Below are positions 26,410 to 35,126 of a DNA stretch of 64,000 nt, in pieces (the first letter of the stretch is position 1; each line of letters opens with the position of its first letter). This DNA comes from Halonotius pteroides (GTDB lineage: Archaea > Halobacteriota > Halobacteria > Halobacteriales > Haloferacaceae), in NCBI RefSeq assembly GCF_003605635.1, contig NZ_QMDW01000007.1:62001-126000 (forward strand), given 5' to 3'. The position numbers were made by a program, and so were the translations under genes. Under the pieces are notes generated by a model, which worked only from the letters and a program-made list of their open reading frames with translations, had not been told where the DNA came from and made no database searches.

Positions 26410-26745
26410 ATGACTGAGTACACCGTCGAGTTCGTCGGAACCGACGAGACGATCACGGTCTCCGACAAGGAAACCATCCTCAGTGCCTGTCTGGATGAGG
26501 GTATCGCACAGGAGTACTCCTGTCGCGTCGGGATGTGTCTGGCCTGTTCAGCCGAGATCATCGAAGGCGATGTCGCCCAGCCCGCTGCCCGCGGCTTCAC
26601 CGAAGACGAGAAACAAAACTACGCGCTCACCTGTATGGCGCGCCCGCAGTCGGATCTCAAAATTGAGCGCGGCGTTTATCCACCAAGCATCGAAACTGAC
26701 GCCACAAGCGGAACCGCCGACGCCGCGCCCGCTGACGACGACTAA
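26410..26745 (+). CDS. Plant-type [2Fe-2S] ferredoxin
   Basis: A 111-residue soluble electron carrier. The cluster ligands are C-x4-C-x2-C (CRVGMCLAC) near residues 39-47 and a fourth Cys in LTCMARPQSD near residue 76. Its N-terminal beta-grasp strands are normal, but it lacks the large acidic insertion of the main halobacterial ferredoxin. It ends in an acidic tail. It is divergent from mvaD. Possible donor to NirA or NasA among others; unproven. Confidence 0.88.
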   Translation: MTEYTVEFVGTDETITVSDKETILSACLDEGIAQEYSCRVGMCLACSAEIIEGDVAQPAARGFTEDEKQNYALTCMARPQSDLKIERGVYPPSIETDATSGTADAAPADDD

Positions 26746-26763
26746 CTGCCGCTGCCGACGCCG

Positions 26764-27078
26764 CTACTGCGCTTCGAATCGGTGCCGCACCACAGCCGCG
26801 TCGTCATCCCATTCAAAATCCCCACCGTGGGCTCTAACAAGCCGCTTTTTGTACGCGTCTAAATCTGCCGATCCCTCACGTTGGGCATCCTCGTCGGTCA
26901 ACTCCCCCAGCGTGAGCTCCTCGACGGTCGTGACCGCGTAGGTATCACCATCGATCTCGAAGGTATCGCCCTCGTCGGCGTAGGTCTGCCCGCGGGTTAG
27001 CTGTGTCATCTCGCCGTCGGCAACCAGTTCCTTGACGTGTCCGTTCGGCAACAGCGTGTCCACATCGATGTGTGCCAT
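26764..27078 (-). CDS. ASCH domain protein
   Basis: A 104-residue protein with a beta-barrel pattern and the segment [21 protein letters not shown], as in ASCH/PUA-like domains. These are predicted to bind RNA and sometimes act on modified nucleosides. It ends in a helix with Arg/His residues (KRLVRAHGG). Convergent with the ferredoxin gene (18 bp apart). Confidence 0.65.
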   Translation of the reverse strand: MAHIDVDTLLPNGHVKELVADGEMTQLTRGQTYADEGDTFEIDGDTYAVTTVEELTLGELTDEDAQREGSADLDAYKKRLVRAHGGDFEWDDDAAVVRHRFEAQ

Positions 27079-27182
27079 GGGCGTATTTTAGCGTCGAACA
27101 GCAAAAACATCCGGCCGTGGTCGTTCGGCAGGTCGCCCCCAACCCGCGGGATTCAAGAGCGTCCGGCGACCCACCTGCAACA

Positions 27183-28100
27183 ATGCGTCAGGACCACCTC
27201 ATCACCGCGACCCAACTCTCGCGGGCCGACATCGAGGCGGTGCTCGACCGAGCGGCGGAGATCGACGCCGATCCCGGGGCGGTCGCCGACCGGTATCGGG
27301 AGGCCGTCCTCGCCCTCTGCTTTTTCGAGCCGAGCACGCGCACGAAGATGAGCTTCGAGACCGCGATCAAACGCCTCGGCGGGGCGACAACTGACATGGG
27401 CACGGTCGAATCCTCCTCGGTCAAGAAGGGCGAGAGTCTCGCCGACACCGTCCGCGTCGTCGAGGGCTACGCCGACGCGCTTGTGCTCCGCCATCCCAGC
27501 GAGGGCGCGGCGAAGATGGCCGCCGAGTTCGTCGATGTGCCCGTGATCAACGCCGGCGACGGCGCGGGCCAACACCCGAGTCAAACGCTGCTTGATCTCT
27601 ACACCATCCGCGAAAACGTCGGACTTGATGATCTCTCGATCGGCATCATGGGCGACCTGAAATATGGCCGGACGGTACACTCTCTGGCTGAGGCGCTCAC
27701 CAACTTTGACGTGCGCCAACACTTTATCAGCCCTGAAAGCCTCAAACTCCCGCGTGGCGTTCGATTCGATCTCCACAACTCCGGTGCGCAACTCCGGGAA
27801 CACACCGACCTTGCGGAGGTGTTGCCTGAGCTTGATGTGCTCTACGTGACCCGCATCCAGCGCGAGCGATTCCCTGACGAAACCGAGTACGAACAGATCG
27901 CCGGCGAGTACCAGATTGACGACGACACCCTAGAGCTGGCCGACGATGATCTCGCGGTGATGCACCCATTGCCCCGCGTCGACGAGATCGATCCCGCCGT
28001 CGATGCGTTGTCACAGGCAACCTACTTCAAACAGGCCCACAACGGCGTCCCGGTCAGAATGGCACTGCTTGATTTCTTACTATCGGAGGGTGAGCTATGA
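27183..28100 (+). CDS. pyrB: Aspartate carbamoyltransferase catalytic subunit
   Basis: A 305-residue enzyme joining carbamoyl phosphate and aspartate in pyrimidine synthesis. Signature motifs: carbamoyl-phosphate loop [11 protein letters not shown] (residues 45-55), [10 protein letters not shown] near residue 126, and HPLPRVDEI near 260 (binding loop). The ATG at 27183 gives the canonical N-terminus [13 protein letters not shown]. Overlaps pyrI by ATGA, so the two are translationally coupled. Confidence 0.95.
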   Translation: MRQDHLITATQLSRADIEAVLDRAAEIDADPGAVADRYREAVLALCFFEPSTRTKMSFETAIKRLGGATTDMGTVESSSVKKGESLADTVRVVEGYADALVLRHPSEGAAKMAAEFVDVPVINAGDGAGQHPSQTLLDLYTIRENVGLDDLSIGIMGDLKYGRTVHSLAEALTNFDVRQHFISPESLKLPRGVRFDLHNSGAQLREHTDLAEVLPELDVLYVTRIQRERFPDETEYEQIAGEYQIDDDTLELADDDLAVMHPLPRVDEIDPAVDALSQATYFKQAHNGVPVRMALLDFLLSEGEL

Positions 28101-28558
28101 GCGACCGTGAACTCCGCGTCTCAAAGATCCGCAACGGCACCGTCATCGACCACGTTTCCGGCGGCCAAGCCCTCAACGTCCTGTCGATTCTCGGCATCGA
28201 TGGCTCGGCGGGGTTGGGCGTCTCTGTCGTGATGAACGTCCCCAGCGATCGGTTGGGGCTGAAAGATGTGGTCAAGGTCGAAGACCGCGAGCTCAGCCAA
28301 TCCGAGGTTGATGTGATCTCGCTGATCGCCCCCGAGGCAACGATCAACATCATCCGCGAGTTCGATGTCGTCGAAAAGAACCGCGTCGACCGCCCGGAAA
28401 CTGTCATCGGCCTCCTGTCGTGTCCGAACCGCAACTGTATCACCAACGCCAACGAGCCCGTCGAAACGAAGTTCGATGTCGTCGACGAAGGCGTTCGCTG
28501 CGCCTACTGTGGGACGATCATCCGCGAGGAGCTTGCCACACATATCGACCCCGAGTAG
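28097..28558 (+). CDS. pyrI: Aspartate carbamoyltransferase regulatory subunit
   Basis: A 153-residue subunit with an N-terminal allosteric nucleotide-binding domain ([15 protein letters not shown]) and a C-terminal zinc domain whose ligands are C-x5-C-type CPNRNC and C-x2-C in CAYC. It mediates feedback control of PyrB. Its start is fused to the pyrB stop. Confidence 0.95.
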   Translation: MSDRELRVSKIRNGTVIDHVSGGQALNVLSILGIDGSAGLGVSVVMNVPSDRLGLKDVVKVEDRELSQSEVDVISLIAPEATINIIREFDVVEKNRVDRPETVIGLLSCPNRNCITNANEPVETKFDVVDEGVRCAYCGTIIREELATHIDPE

Positions 28559-28613
28559 GTCGCTGTCGTCCGGCCACGCAAAGCCTATTACCCACCCGAC
28601 ACTGAGAGCAGAT

Positions 28614-28718
28614 ATGTCCAAGAAAGTAAAACTGCTCGGCGTTCTCGTGGTCATCGCACTGGCATACGTCCTTTTCTCGGGCGATACCGAACCCGTCGAA
28701 GTCAACGTCGACGAGTAA
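28614..28718 (+). CDS. 34-residue single-span membrane protein
   Basis: MSKKVKLLGVLVVIALAYVL is a basic N-terminus plus one transmembrane helix, followed by an acidic tail (SGDTEPVEVNVDE). An archaeal TATA-like CCTATTAC lies about 28 nt upstream of the ATG, consistent with leaderless expression. The short gene lies between pyrI and a TIM-barrel-like protein. Function unknown. Confidence 0.55.
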   Translation: MSKKVKLLGVLVVIALAYVLFSGDTEPVEVNVDE

Positions 28719-28800
28719 CCCTCTCGTTCCGTCGGGCGTTTTTAGCCCTCACAGCACCGGAGAGCGAACCACTTACCCACGGCTGTGCCCAATCCGGCGT

Positions 28801-29661
28801 ATGGATGGCATTGTCACGCGGAACGAACCGGAGACCGAGTGGAACGAGTTCGAGCAGGCGTTCTACGAGGTCAAAGACGTGACCGGCCGTCCCAACGAAC
28901 CGATCGCGGGGGCGATCAACATGGTCTCGTGTTTTGGTGATAACGCTGCCGCAGCCGAGAACCCGGATCTCGTCGCTGTCGACAGCGAGGGCCGACCGGC
29001 GACCCGTGACCGCGAGTACTTTGATTGGGACTACATCTGTCCAACACACGACGCCTACCGCGAGGGACTGCTCGAGATGATCGCCGACTGTGGAGCCGAA
29101 CACGACGATGTTCGACTCGACGATGTTGGCTTCCCACGCGATGACTACTGCCGTTGTGAGCGCTGTGAGCGGCGGTTTGCCGACAGTGAGTTCGACGACT
29201 GGCGCGCGTGGCGAGCGTCTGTGATCACCGAGTTCGTCGCCGCCGCACGTGAGCACGTCCCGGGCCGACTGTATCTCACACTGTATCCCGATCCCTATCC
29301 AGGCCACCTTTCTGCGCGGGCTGGGCTGGATCTCGATACCCTCGCCACATATGTCGACGAGTTTGTCGTCCCGCTGTATGATCTAGACTACGGCACCACC
29401 TACTGGCTGGAGTCGCTCGCCCGCGGGTTCCGAACCGCGTTGGGTGGTGACTACGACCCTGATGACGCCGATCCTGAGCCCCCGTTTTCGATTGAGCTCT
29501 ACGCGGTCGATGTCGATGTCGACAACCTGATTCAGGCGGCCGAGGTAGCCGGCACCTACGCAACAAACGTGTTTTTCGGCTACGATGCCGCCCAAGCGTC
29601 GGCGGCGATTCGGCGACAGGGTGCCGACCAACAGGACGGCGAGACGTACATGCCTGAGTGA
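28801..29661 (+). CDS. Conserved protein with glycoside-hydrolase-like (TIM-barrel) features
   Basis: A 286-residue soluble acidic protein. Segments such as DWDYICPTHDAYREGLLEMI, the later DDVRLDDVGFP and the cysteine pair CRCERC are reminiscent of putative glycosidase-like TIM barrels (the GHL families), in which a conserved Asp follows a strand and precedes a Cys pair. The remainder has alternating strands and helices ending FFGYDAAQASAAIR. No clear signal peptide. Assignment is by weak pattern only. Confidence 0.45.
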   Translation: MDGIVTRNEPETEWNEFEQAFYEVKDVTGRPNEPIAGAINMVSCFGDNAAAAENPDLVAVDSEGRPATRDREYFDWDYICPTHDAYREGLLEMIADCGAEHDDVRLDDVGFPRDDYCRCERCERRFADSEFDDWRAWRASVITEFVAAAREHVPGRLYLTLYPDPYPGHLSARAGLDLDTLATYVDEFVVPLYDLDYGTTYWLESLARGFRTALGGDYDPDDADPEPPFSIELYAVDVDVDNLIQAAEVAGTYATNVFFGYDAAQASAAIRRQGADQQDGETYMPE

Positions 29662-29681
29662 GCGGGCGTGGAGCCGGTGAG

Positions 29682-29894
29682 TCAGTTCGTGTAGTGGTCT
29701 GCCCACGCGATCCAGAGACACATCACAGCCGAGAAGCCGAGTATCGCCAGATACAGACCAGTGAGCCCGCCACTAACCCACAGATACACTCCCCCGAAGA
29801 GAACAAAGAAAAGCCCGAAGCCGCCGATCCGGGTGCTCTTGAGATTTGGATACGCCGCGAGCCGCGCTACAACCCCGTCCTGATCGCGTGTCAT
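29682..29894 (-). CDS. Small two-span membrane protein
   Basis: A 70-residue protein from the ATG at 29894 (a second ATG at 29912 is 6 codons upstream). Basic N-terminus, then two hydrophobic segments (residues 24-42 and 44-62) around a short loop. It ends ADHYTN. Conserved-looking but not recognised. Confidence 0.5.
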   Translation of the reverse strand: MTRDQDGVVARLAAYPNLKSTRIGGFGLFFVLFGGVYLWVSGGLTGLYLAILGFSAVMCLWIAWADHYTN

Positions 29895-29952
29895 CGTGCT
29901 CACAGCAACCACCGCCGGTGGGTTAAACTACCCTCTCTGCCGTCGGGGCGGG

Positions 29953-30081
29953 CTACCGAAGATAGCTGAGATAGTAGATCACGCCGATCCCGAGGATGAA
30001 CACGAGCAGTGCGAGTCCACCAAGCGCAACCATCAACCTCAGTCCATCGTCGGTCTCGACCGCAGCCTCGTCGGCACTCAT
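29953..30081 (-). CDS. 42-residue single-span membrane protein
   Basis: ATG at 30081, TAG at 29955-29953. An acidic N-terminus (SADEAAVETDDG) is followed by one transmembrane helix rich in Leu/Ile/Gly/Val and a short YYLSYLR end. Its codon use and acidic head look genuine. Function unknown. Confidence 0.5.
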   Translation of the reverse strand: MSADEAAVETDDGLRLMVALGGLALLVFILGIGVIYYLSYLR

Positions 30082-30129
30082 TACCGGCTGTATGGCCGCC
30101 AGCCGTTTAGCTGATACGTTGGCCGCCGG

Positions 30130-30870
30130 TCAGTGGACGGTTCGGTCGTCGCTGCCGTCGATGGCCTCGATCGACTCGTTGTTCCCGAAGTTAGGGGTCG
30201 GCCCATCGCCGGGGGCTGCCCACGCGACCGCATTGGCGATCACCTGTTGGATCGACTCGTCGTGGTAGATCGGATACGTCTCATGACCCGGCCGAAAATA
30301 GAAGATCCGCCCGTTGCCGCGTCGGTAACAACAGCCCGACCGGAACACCTCGCCGCCCTCAAACCACGAGGTGAAGACAAGCGTGTCGGGGGCCGGAATA
30401 TCGAACCGCTCGCCGTACATCTCTGCGTCGTCGAGTTCGATGTATTCGTCCACCCCGTCGGCGATCGGATGCCCGGGCTCGATAACCCAGAGCCGCTCGG
30501 TCTCGGCGGCCTCACGCCATTTCAGCGAACAGGAGCTACCCATCAGTCGGGTGAACGGCTTTGAATAGTGGCCTGAATGGAGGACGATGAGGCCCATCCC
30601 CTCGCGGACGCGCTCACAGACCCGGTCGACGATCTCCTCGCCCACCGCATCATGTGCGGCATGACCCCACCACGTGAGCACGTCGGTGTCGTCAAGAACC
30701 GCCTCGGTCAGGCCGTGGTCGGGCTCGTCAAGTGTGGCGGTTTGGGTCTCGAACCCGGCCTCGCTGAGGGCATCGGCGATGACGATGTGAATCCCCTCCG
30801 GGTAGACCTCGGCGACGGTGTTGTCGTGGCGTTCGTGCCGAAACTCGTTCCAGACGGTCACCTGTGTCAT
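30130..30870 (-). CDS. ThuA-like protein
   Basis: A 246-residue ThuA domain (class I glutamine amidotransferase-like fold). Typical segments: VTVWNEFRHERHD at the start, DVLTWWGHAAHD near residue 63, GLIVLHSGHYSKPF near residue 93 and RIFYFRPGHETYP near residue 198. ThuA proteins are linked to sugar (trehalose) utilisation in bacteria. No sugar genes are nearby, so the role is open. Confidence 0.82.
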   Translation of the reverse strand: MTQVTVWNEFRHERHDNTVAEVYPEGIHIVIADALSEAGFETQTATLDEPDHGLTEAVLDDTDVLTWWGHAAHDAVGEEIVDRVCERVREGMGLIVLHSGHYSKPFTRLMGSSCSLKWREAAETERLWVIEPGHPIADGVDEYIELDDAEMYGERFDIPAPDTLVFTSWFEGGEVFRSGCCYRRGNGRIFYFRPGHETYPIYHDESIQQVIANAVAWAAPGDGPTPNFGNNESIEAIDGSDDRTVH

Positions 30871-30989
30871 AGCTGCTCGGAGTCGACCATCAGTGATAGC
30901 GTTTGGGCTGTCCTGAAAGTCGTTGTACTGCGGTAGCTACCGTGTGCTGCGGCTCGGTGGTGTAGCACAACACACAGCGAGAAACTGTG

Positions 30990-31232
30990 TTAGTCCGCGT
31001 TCGGTGCCAGCGGCTCGGCGGTCTCGGCGTCGACATCCTCCATCGAGGAGGTGATTCCTTTCGCGAGTTCGAAAACAGCCGCTTTGTGGTCGGTCTTCGA
31101 TTTGTGGATCGATGTCGGCTTGATGCCAAGCGATTCGTACTCAGTAAGATCAACGGTGTCTTCCCACGCTTCACACTGCGTACGTACCTCGGCAAGCAGG
31201 CCGTGTAGGTGGATGAGCTCCTGCTTTTTCAT
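30990..31232 (-). CDS. UPF0058 family protein
   Basis: An 80-residue protein beginning MKKQELIHLHGLLAEVRTQC, which matches the conserved haloarchaeal UPF0058 family, with IHKSKTDHKAAVFELA in its middle. Helical and acidic; function unknown. The ATG at 31232 is chosen over one three codons upstream. Confidence 0.8.
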   Translation of the reverse strand: MKKQELIHLHGLLAEVRTQCEAWEDTVDLTEYESLGIKPTSIHKSKTDHKAAVFELAKGITSSMEDVDAETAEPLAPNAD

Positions 31233-31393
31233 GAGCAACAAGTCGTAACGACTGGAGGGTTATAGTAGTATCCTGAGATAGGTTACCATAGGTCGCCCAC
31301 AATATCTCTCGTCGATTTCGTTGTTACTACCGGATCAAACGGTCAAAAAACACCGATCAGCACCGAAGCTCACCGTCCGGCTTGTCGCTTCGA

Positions 31394-32371
31394 CTACTGC
31401 ACTAATTCGCCGTGATCGAGTTCGAGCAGCTCTTTGTAGCGGTTTCGGATCGTGACCTCGGAGATGTCGGCGACCTCGCCGACTTGGCTCTGTGTGACTT
31501 TCTGGTTTGTCAGCAGCGCGGCCGCATACACCGCGGCGGCAGCGAGGCCGACCGGCGATTTTCCGCTGGTGACGGCGGCGTCCTTGGCGGCCCGCAGCAA
31601 CGCCCGGGCCTCACGTTCGACCTCCTCGTTGAGGTCGAGCCGGGAGACAAACCGCGGAACGTACTGTTCGGGATCGGCCGGCTTGACTTCGAGGCCGAGC
31701 TGTCGGACGATGTAGCGGTAGGTGCGGGTCATCTCCATTTTCTCGACTCGGGAGACCGCGGCAAACTCATCGAGGCTGCGGGGGTTGTTCAGCTGGCGCG
31801 CCGCGGCGTAAAGCGCGGCGGTCGCAACGCCTTCGATCGAGCGCCCCGGCAGGAGATCCTCATCGAGAGCGCGCCGGTAGATGACCGAGGCCGTCTCGCG
31901 GACGGCCTTCGGGAGACCCAGCGCCGAGGCCATCCGATCGATCTCGCCGAGGGCCTGTTTGAGGTTGCGCTCCTTGCTATCGCGGGTGCGGAACCGCTCG
32001 TTCCAGGTGCGAAGCCGCTGCATCTTCTGGCGTTGATTTGAGGACAACGACTTCCCGTAGGCGTCTTTGTCCTGCCAGCCGATGTTAGTCGACAGCCCCT
32101 TATCGTGCATCATATTCGTCGTTGGTGCACCAACACGGGACTTTGAGTCACGTTCCGCGCTGTCGAAGGCCCGCCACTCCGGGCCGCGGTCGATCTCGTC
32201 GCTTTCGACGACGAGACCACACTCGCGGCAAACGGTTTCGCCGTGTTCCTCGTCGGTGATGAGCTGGCCGCTGCACTCGGGGCAGCGGGTTGTTTCGTCG
32301 GTCGACTCGGTTTCGGATTCGGTCTCGTGTTGTCGGACGGTTGGTGTGGTTCGTGGTGTGCTGTTGCTCAT
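31394..32371 (-). CDS. tfb: Transcription initiation factor TFB
   Basis: Archaeal TFIIB homologue of 325 residues that recruits RNA polymerase to TBP-bound promoters. An acidic Thr/Glu-rich N-terminus precedes the zinc ribbon C-x2-C ... C-x2-C (CPEC, CREC), the B-finger/B-reader (GPEWRAFDSAERDSKSRVGAP), then two cyclin repeats (residues about 130-220 and 230-320). The second repeat ends in a recognition helix, DISEVTIRNRYKEL. Haloarchaea carry several TFBs; this looks like a standard one. Leader about 70 nt long. Confidence 0.93.
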   Translation of the reverse strand: MSNSTPRTTPTVRQHETESETESTDETTRCPECSGQLITDEEHGETVCRECGLVVESDEIDRGPEWRAFDSAERDSKSRVGAPTTNMMHDKGLSTNIGWQDKDAYGKSLSSNQRQKMQRLRTWNERFRTRDSKERNLKQALGEIDRMASALGLPKAVRETASVIYRRALDEDLLPGRSIEGVATAALYAAARQLNNPRSLDEFAAVSRVEKMEMTRTYRYIVRQLGLEVKPADPEQYVPRFVSRLDLNEEVEREARALLRAAKDAAVTSGKSPVGLAAAAVYAAALLTNQKVTQSQVGEVADISEVTIRNRYKELLELDHGELVQ

Positions 32372-32458
32372 TGATTGGGTGAGTAGGGATGACCGCTGCC
32401 CGGAGAAAGAACATGTAAAGGCAGGGTCAGATCCGTACAATATGTAGGAGATCGAAGG

Positions 32459-32470
32459 TTATAAATATAT
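32459..32470 (-). promoter_or_regulatory. TATA box of tfb
   Basis: On the minus strand ATATATTTATAA (32470-32459) is the strongest TATA element upstream of tfb. Transcription would start near 32440, leaving about 70 nt of untranslated leader before the ATG at 32371. Confidence 0.5.
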
Positions 32471-32608
32471 CGGTTAGATTCAGCAGTATGATAGCTCCTC
32501 ACGTGCGATTTTCATAAGCAACGTTCGTTATATTTGTGATGACTCGCTACCGCGCTGTTGTGGTTCGTTTTGCTACGCTGCTAGTGCTCGCTTGCGCTCA
32601 CACATGAC

Positions 32609-32624
32609 GGGCATGATGGGACTC
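32609..32624. repeat. Second degenerate copy of the tRNA-Arg 3' end
   Basis: GGGCATGATGGGACTC resembles the start of the tRNA-Arg 3' segment GGGCACGGTGGGATTC (32799-32814, minus-strand gene). It is truncated after the T-loop. It may be a relic of an att site. Confidence 0.35.
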
Positions 32625-32689
32625 CCGCGAGCGAACGGAGTGAGCGAGTGGGGGGCAATCATGCGTGTGATCGACCGCAAGGAGAGAAC

Positions 32690-32710
32690 GGGCATGATAG
32701 GATTCGAACC
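32690..32710. repeat. Degenerate copy of the tRNA-Arg 3' end (att-like)
   Basis: GGGCATGATAGGATTCGAACC matches GGGCACGGTGGGATTCGAACC of the tRNA gene at 18 of 21 positions. Read on the minus strand, its acceptor strand CATGCCC would pair perfectly with the tRNA 5' end GGGCATG, better than the strand now in use. This is the expected footprint of an integration that replaced the tRNA 3' end. Confidence 0.5.
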
Positions 32711-32797
32711 GCAGTCGAACATGCTCGCTGCCGCTGCGCGTGCCCTCCCTGCTTCGAATCCCTGCAGCCGCTGTTGCTCACTATCGTTCGCAGACAG

Positions 32798-32870
32798 CGG
32801 GCACGGTGGGATTCGAACCCACGATCGAGCGGTTAGGAACCACTCGCCTTGTCCACTAGGCCACATGCCC
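32798..32870 (-). tRNA. tRNA-Arg (anticodon CCU)
   Basis: Cloverleaf on the minus strand, 73 nt. Acceptor GGGCATG pairs with CGTGCCC (one G-T pair), D-arm GCCTAGTGGACAAGGC, anticodon stem AGTGG/CCGCT around the loop TTCCTAA (anticodon CCT at 32837-32835), T-arm GTGGGTTCGAATCCCAC, discriminator G. No intron. It reads AGG codons. Confidence 0.95.
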
Positions 32871-32906
32871 AAAAAATCAGGTTCGCGGTCGGCAACCCGA
32901 AGCGGC

Positions 32907-33167
32907 TCAGTTCGTTGGTTCGCGGTCGGTTTCAAGCTCCTCGTCGTCGAGCTCCGAGACATCCTCAACTGGCTCGGCTTTTGGATCGGCGGCCTCGTTC
33001 AGTTCCTCCTCGATCTCCTCACGACCCTTTTTGAACTCGCCCATCGCTTCACCCGTCGAGCGGGCAAGCTTTGGGATCTTGTTCGCGCCGAACAGCAACA
33101 CGAGCACGAGCAGGATGATGAGCATCTCTGGGCCGACCGGACCAAACAGCGGAAGCAGACCACTCAT
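32907..33167 (-). CDS. tatA: Sec-independent translocase protein TatA
   Basis: An 86-residue TatA/E protein with one N-terminal membrane helix (PVGPEMLIILLVLVLLFGANK), a conserved hinge FGANKIPKLARSTGEAMGEF forming the amphipathic helix, and a long acidic tail. It forms the pore of twin-arginine export, the dominant export route in haloarchaea. Downstream of tRNA-Arg, divergent from the peroxiredoxin. Confidence 0.92.
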   Translation of the reverse strand: MSGLLPLFGPVGPEMLIILLVLVLLFGANKIPKLARSTGEAMGEFKKGREEIEEELNEAADPKAEPVEDVSELDDEELETDREPTN

Positions 33168-33262
33168 GAGTCCGGCTACTCCGGTGGCGAATATAGGCCT
33201 TTTGCTCCGTCTACCGCGCCGCCAACCGTAATCTTCAACGCAAATCCCCGTGTTGGGACGGT

Positions 33263-33739
33263 ATGCTTACCGTTGGCGACGATGCACCCGATTTTGCCGC
33301 CCCACTGGTCGGCGCGGAGACCGAACCGTTCCGGCTGTCGAACCGCCGCGACACCGGCCCGGTCGTCCTTGCCTTCTTCCCGGCGGCGTTTTCGACGACC
33401 TGCACCGAAGAGCTGTGTACGTTCCGCGACGAGTTGCACGCGCTTGACGACCTCAACGCCCGCGTCTTCGGTATCAGCACCGACCTGCCATATGCACTCA
33501 GCCGATTCCGGGCTGAACACGACCTTGGCTTTGATCTGGTCAGCGACAACGACGGCGCGATCATCGACGCCTACGATGTTGCCGACGAGTGGGAGCACAT
33601 CAACCTCACTGAGGTCGCCCAACGAGCCGTTTTCCTCGTCGGTGCTGGTGGAACCGTCCGCTACGCCTGGCGCGCAGCCAATCCCGGCGAAGAACCCGAC
33701 TATGCTGCAGTTATCGACGCGGTCGAATCGCTGGCCTGA
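33263..33739 (+). CDS. Peroxiredoxin (AhpC/TSA family)
   Basis: A 158-residue thioredoxin-fold peroxidase. The active-site segment is FFPAAFSTTCTEELCTFRDEL with the peroxidatic Cys at about residue 47 and a nearby second Cys (TEELC), a spacing seen in bacterioferritin-comigratory-type peroxiredoxins. It detoxifies peroxides with a thioredoxin-like donor. Confidence 0.88.
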   Translation: MLTVGDDAPDFAAPLVGAETEPFRLSNRRDTGPVVLAFFPAAFSTTCTEELCTFRDELHALDDLNARVFGISTDLPYALSRFRAEHDLGFDLVSDNDGAIIDAYDVADEWEHINLTEVAQRAVFLVGAGGTVRYAWRAANPGEEPDYAAVIDAVESLA

Positions 33740-33767
33740 GCCGGAGCCACCGCTGCGCGACGACCGC

Positions 33768-34205
33768 TCACGGCCGCTCGGCGCGGTAGATTGTTGACAC
33801 GCGAGCGTTTTCCTTGAGTGTGAGCCCGGCACCGCCGACGCTGAGGGGAACACGCCCAAGTTTCTGTGTGTGACGCGTTGGGTGGAACGCCCCACGCGTC
33901 AGAAGCTCGTCGCGGGTCTGGACAACGAGGAACACATCTTCGGGCGGTGATAGCGTCTCGTTGTACTCGATGAGATACCGGCCAGCGTCGAGTGTCCACC
34001 ACTCGTAGTCGTCACCGGGACTGCGTTTGGCCGAGGGGTGAGGCTCGCTATCGGCCGATTCTAACTCGCCGCCGCCGAAATCGACACGCCCGGGTGTCGT
34101 GATCTCGTAGATCTCGGTGACGGTGAGATCGACGCCTGGGCCCTCGGCCTGTGTCGGTTCGTGGACGATGCCGTCGACAAAGGCGGTGAGATCCGTAGTC
34201 TGCAT
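33768..34205 (-). CDS. dCTP deaminase/dUTPase-like protein
   Basis: A 145-residue protein. Its C-terminal half (GRYLIEYNETLSPPEDVFLV, then VQTRDELLTRGAF and a final GGAGLTLKENARVS segment) resembles the jelly-roll of the dCTP deaminase/dUTPase superfamily. The catalytic residues of true deaminases are not all obvious, so a nucleotide-binding or degenerate role is possible. Confidence 0.55.
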   Translation of the reverse strand: MQTTDLTAFVDGIVHEPTQAEGPGVDLTVTEIYEITTPGRVDFGGGELESADSEPHPSAKRSPGDDYEWWTLDAGRYLIEYNETLSPPEDVFLVVQTRDELLTRGAFHPTRHTQKLGRVPLSVGGAGLTLKENARVSTIYRAERP

Positions 34206-34277
34206 ATATCGCCATACAGCACCCGACAGTAAAGGGGTGGTGTGGGTTTTTGATCGCCGGGCGGCTACGCTCCCCGT

Positions 34278-35078
34278 ATGCGATCATCCGATGGCGTCTC
34301 GGCGTACGCTCCCGACGCCGACCACCCGTTTCCTGACACAGCACTCAATGATATTCTCCCGGTGCTTAGGAGCGATCCCGAGATCACGGCCTACCTCGAC
34401 GCTCAAAACGTCACCGCCGTCGATCGGATGGGGTACAGCGACCACGGCCCGAAACACATCGAGATCGTCCGCAACCGCGCCCTTGGGCTGTATGCGCTGC
34501 TGAAACAGGCCGGTGTGACGTTCAACGGTGCGAGCCAGCAAGGCCTCGATGAGCGATTCGAGCCAGTGATCCTCGTCTTGGCCGCCACGCTTCACGACAT
34601 CGGCCACGTTGTCCACCGCGAGGAGCACTCCTACTACTCGATTCCGCTCGCGGCCGACTTCCTTGATCGACTGCTCGGTGACCGCTACGACACCGACACC
34701 GCGGTTCGGCTCAAAAGCGAGGTGCTGCATGCAATTCTCTGTCATCACACCGAGGAGACGCCGCTGACAACCGAGGCGGGGATCATCCGGATCGCTGACG
34801 GCCTCGACATGGAGCGCGGTCGCTCACGGATCCCCTACGAACACGGTGGTCGCGGGATCAACACCCTCTCCAGTCAGGCTATCGAGGACGTGCGACTCAA
34901 AGCTGGCGACGACACCCCTGTCTTAGTCGAAATCGAGATGAACAACGCTGCTGGCGTTTATCAGGTCGATACCCTCCTGAAAGCAAAGCTCGTAGACTCC
35001 CGACTTGAAGACCAGGTTCGCATCATCGCGGTCAACACGAAAGGCGACGACGGGTTGGTCGAGCGGATCGAACTGTAG
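34278..35078 (+). CDS. HD-domain phosphohydrolase
   Basis: A 266-residue protein with metal ligands in the pattern H...HD...D. GYSDHGPKHIEIV (near residue 52) provides the first His, TLHDIGHVVHREEH (near 104) the HD pair, and IRIADGLDMERGR (near 175) the last Asp. It may hydrolyse nucleotides or a signalling phosphate; substrate unknown. It precedes the PilB-type gene by 48 bp. Confidence 0.82.
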   Translation: MRSSDGVSAYAPDADHPFPDTALNDILPVLRSDPEITAYLDAQNVTAVDRMGYSDHGPKHIEIVRNRALGLYALLKQAGVTFNGASQQGLDERFEPVILVLAATLHDIGHVVHREEHSYYSIPLAADFLDRLLGDRYDTDTAVRLKSEVLHAILCHHTEETPLTTEAGIIRIADGLDMERGRSRIPYEHGGRGINTLSSQAIEDVRLKAGDDTPVLVEIEMNNAAGVYQVDTLLKAKLVDSRLEDQVRIIAVNTKGDDGLVERIEL

Positions 35079-35126
35079 CCGCCGAGAGTTTAAATCGGAA
35101 GCGGCGGCCACAACGCGTAGCTCCTC

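Noticed and set aside
32148-32414. 88-codon minus-strand ORF overlapping the tfb start
   Set aside because: Out of frame with tfb, basic and Asn/Thr-rich; the tfb zinc ribbon shows the correct frame.
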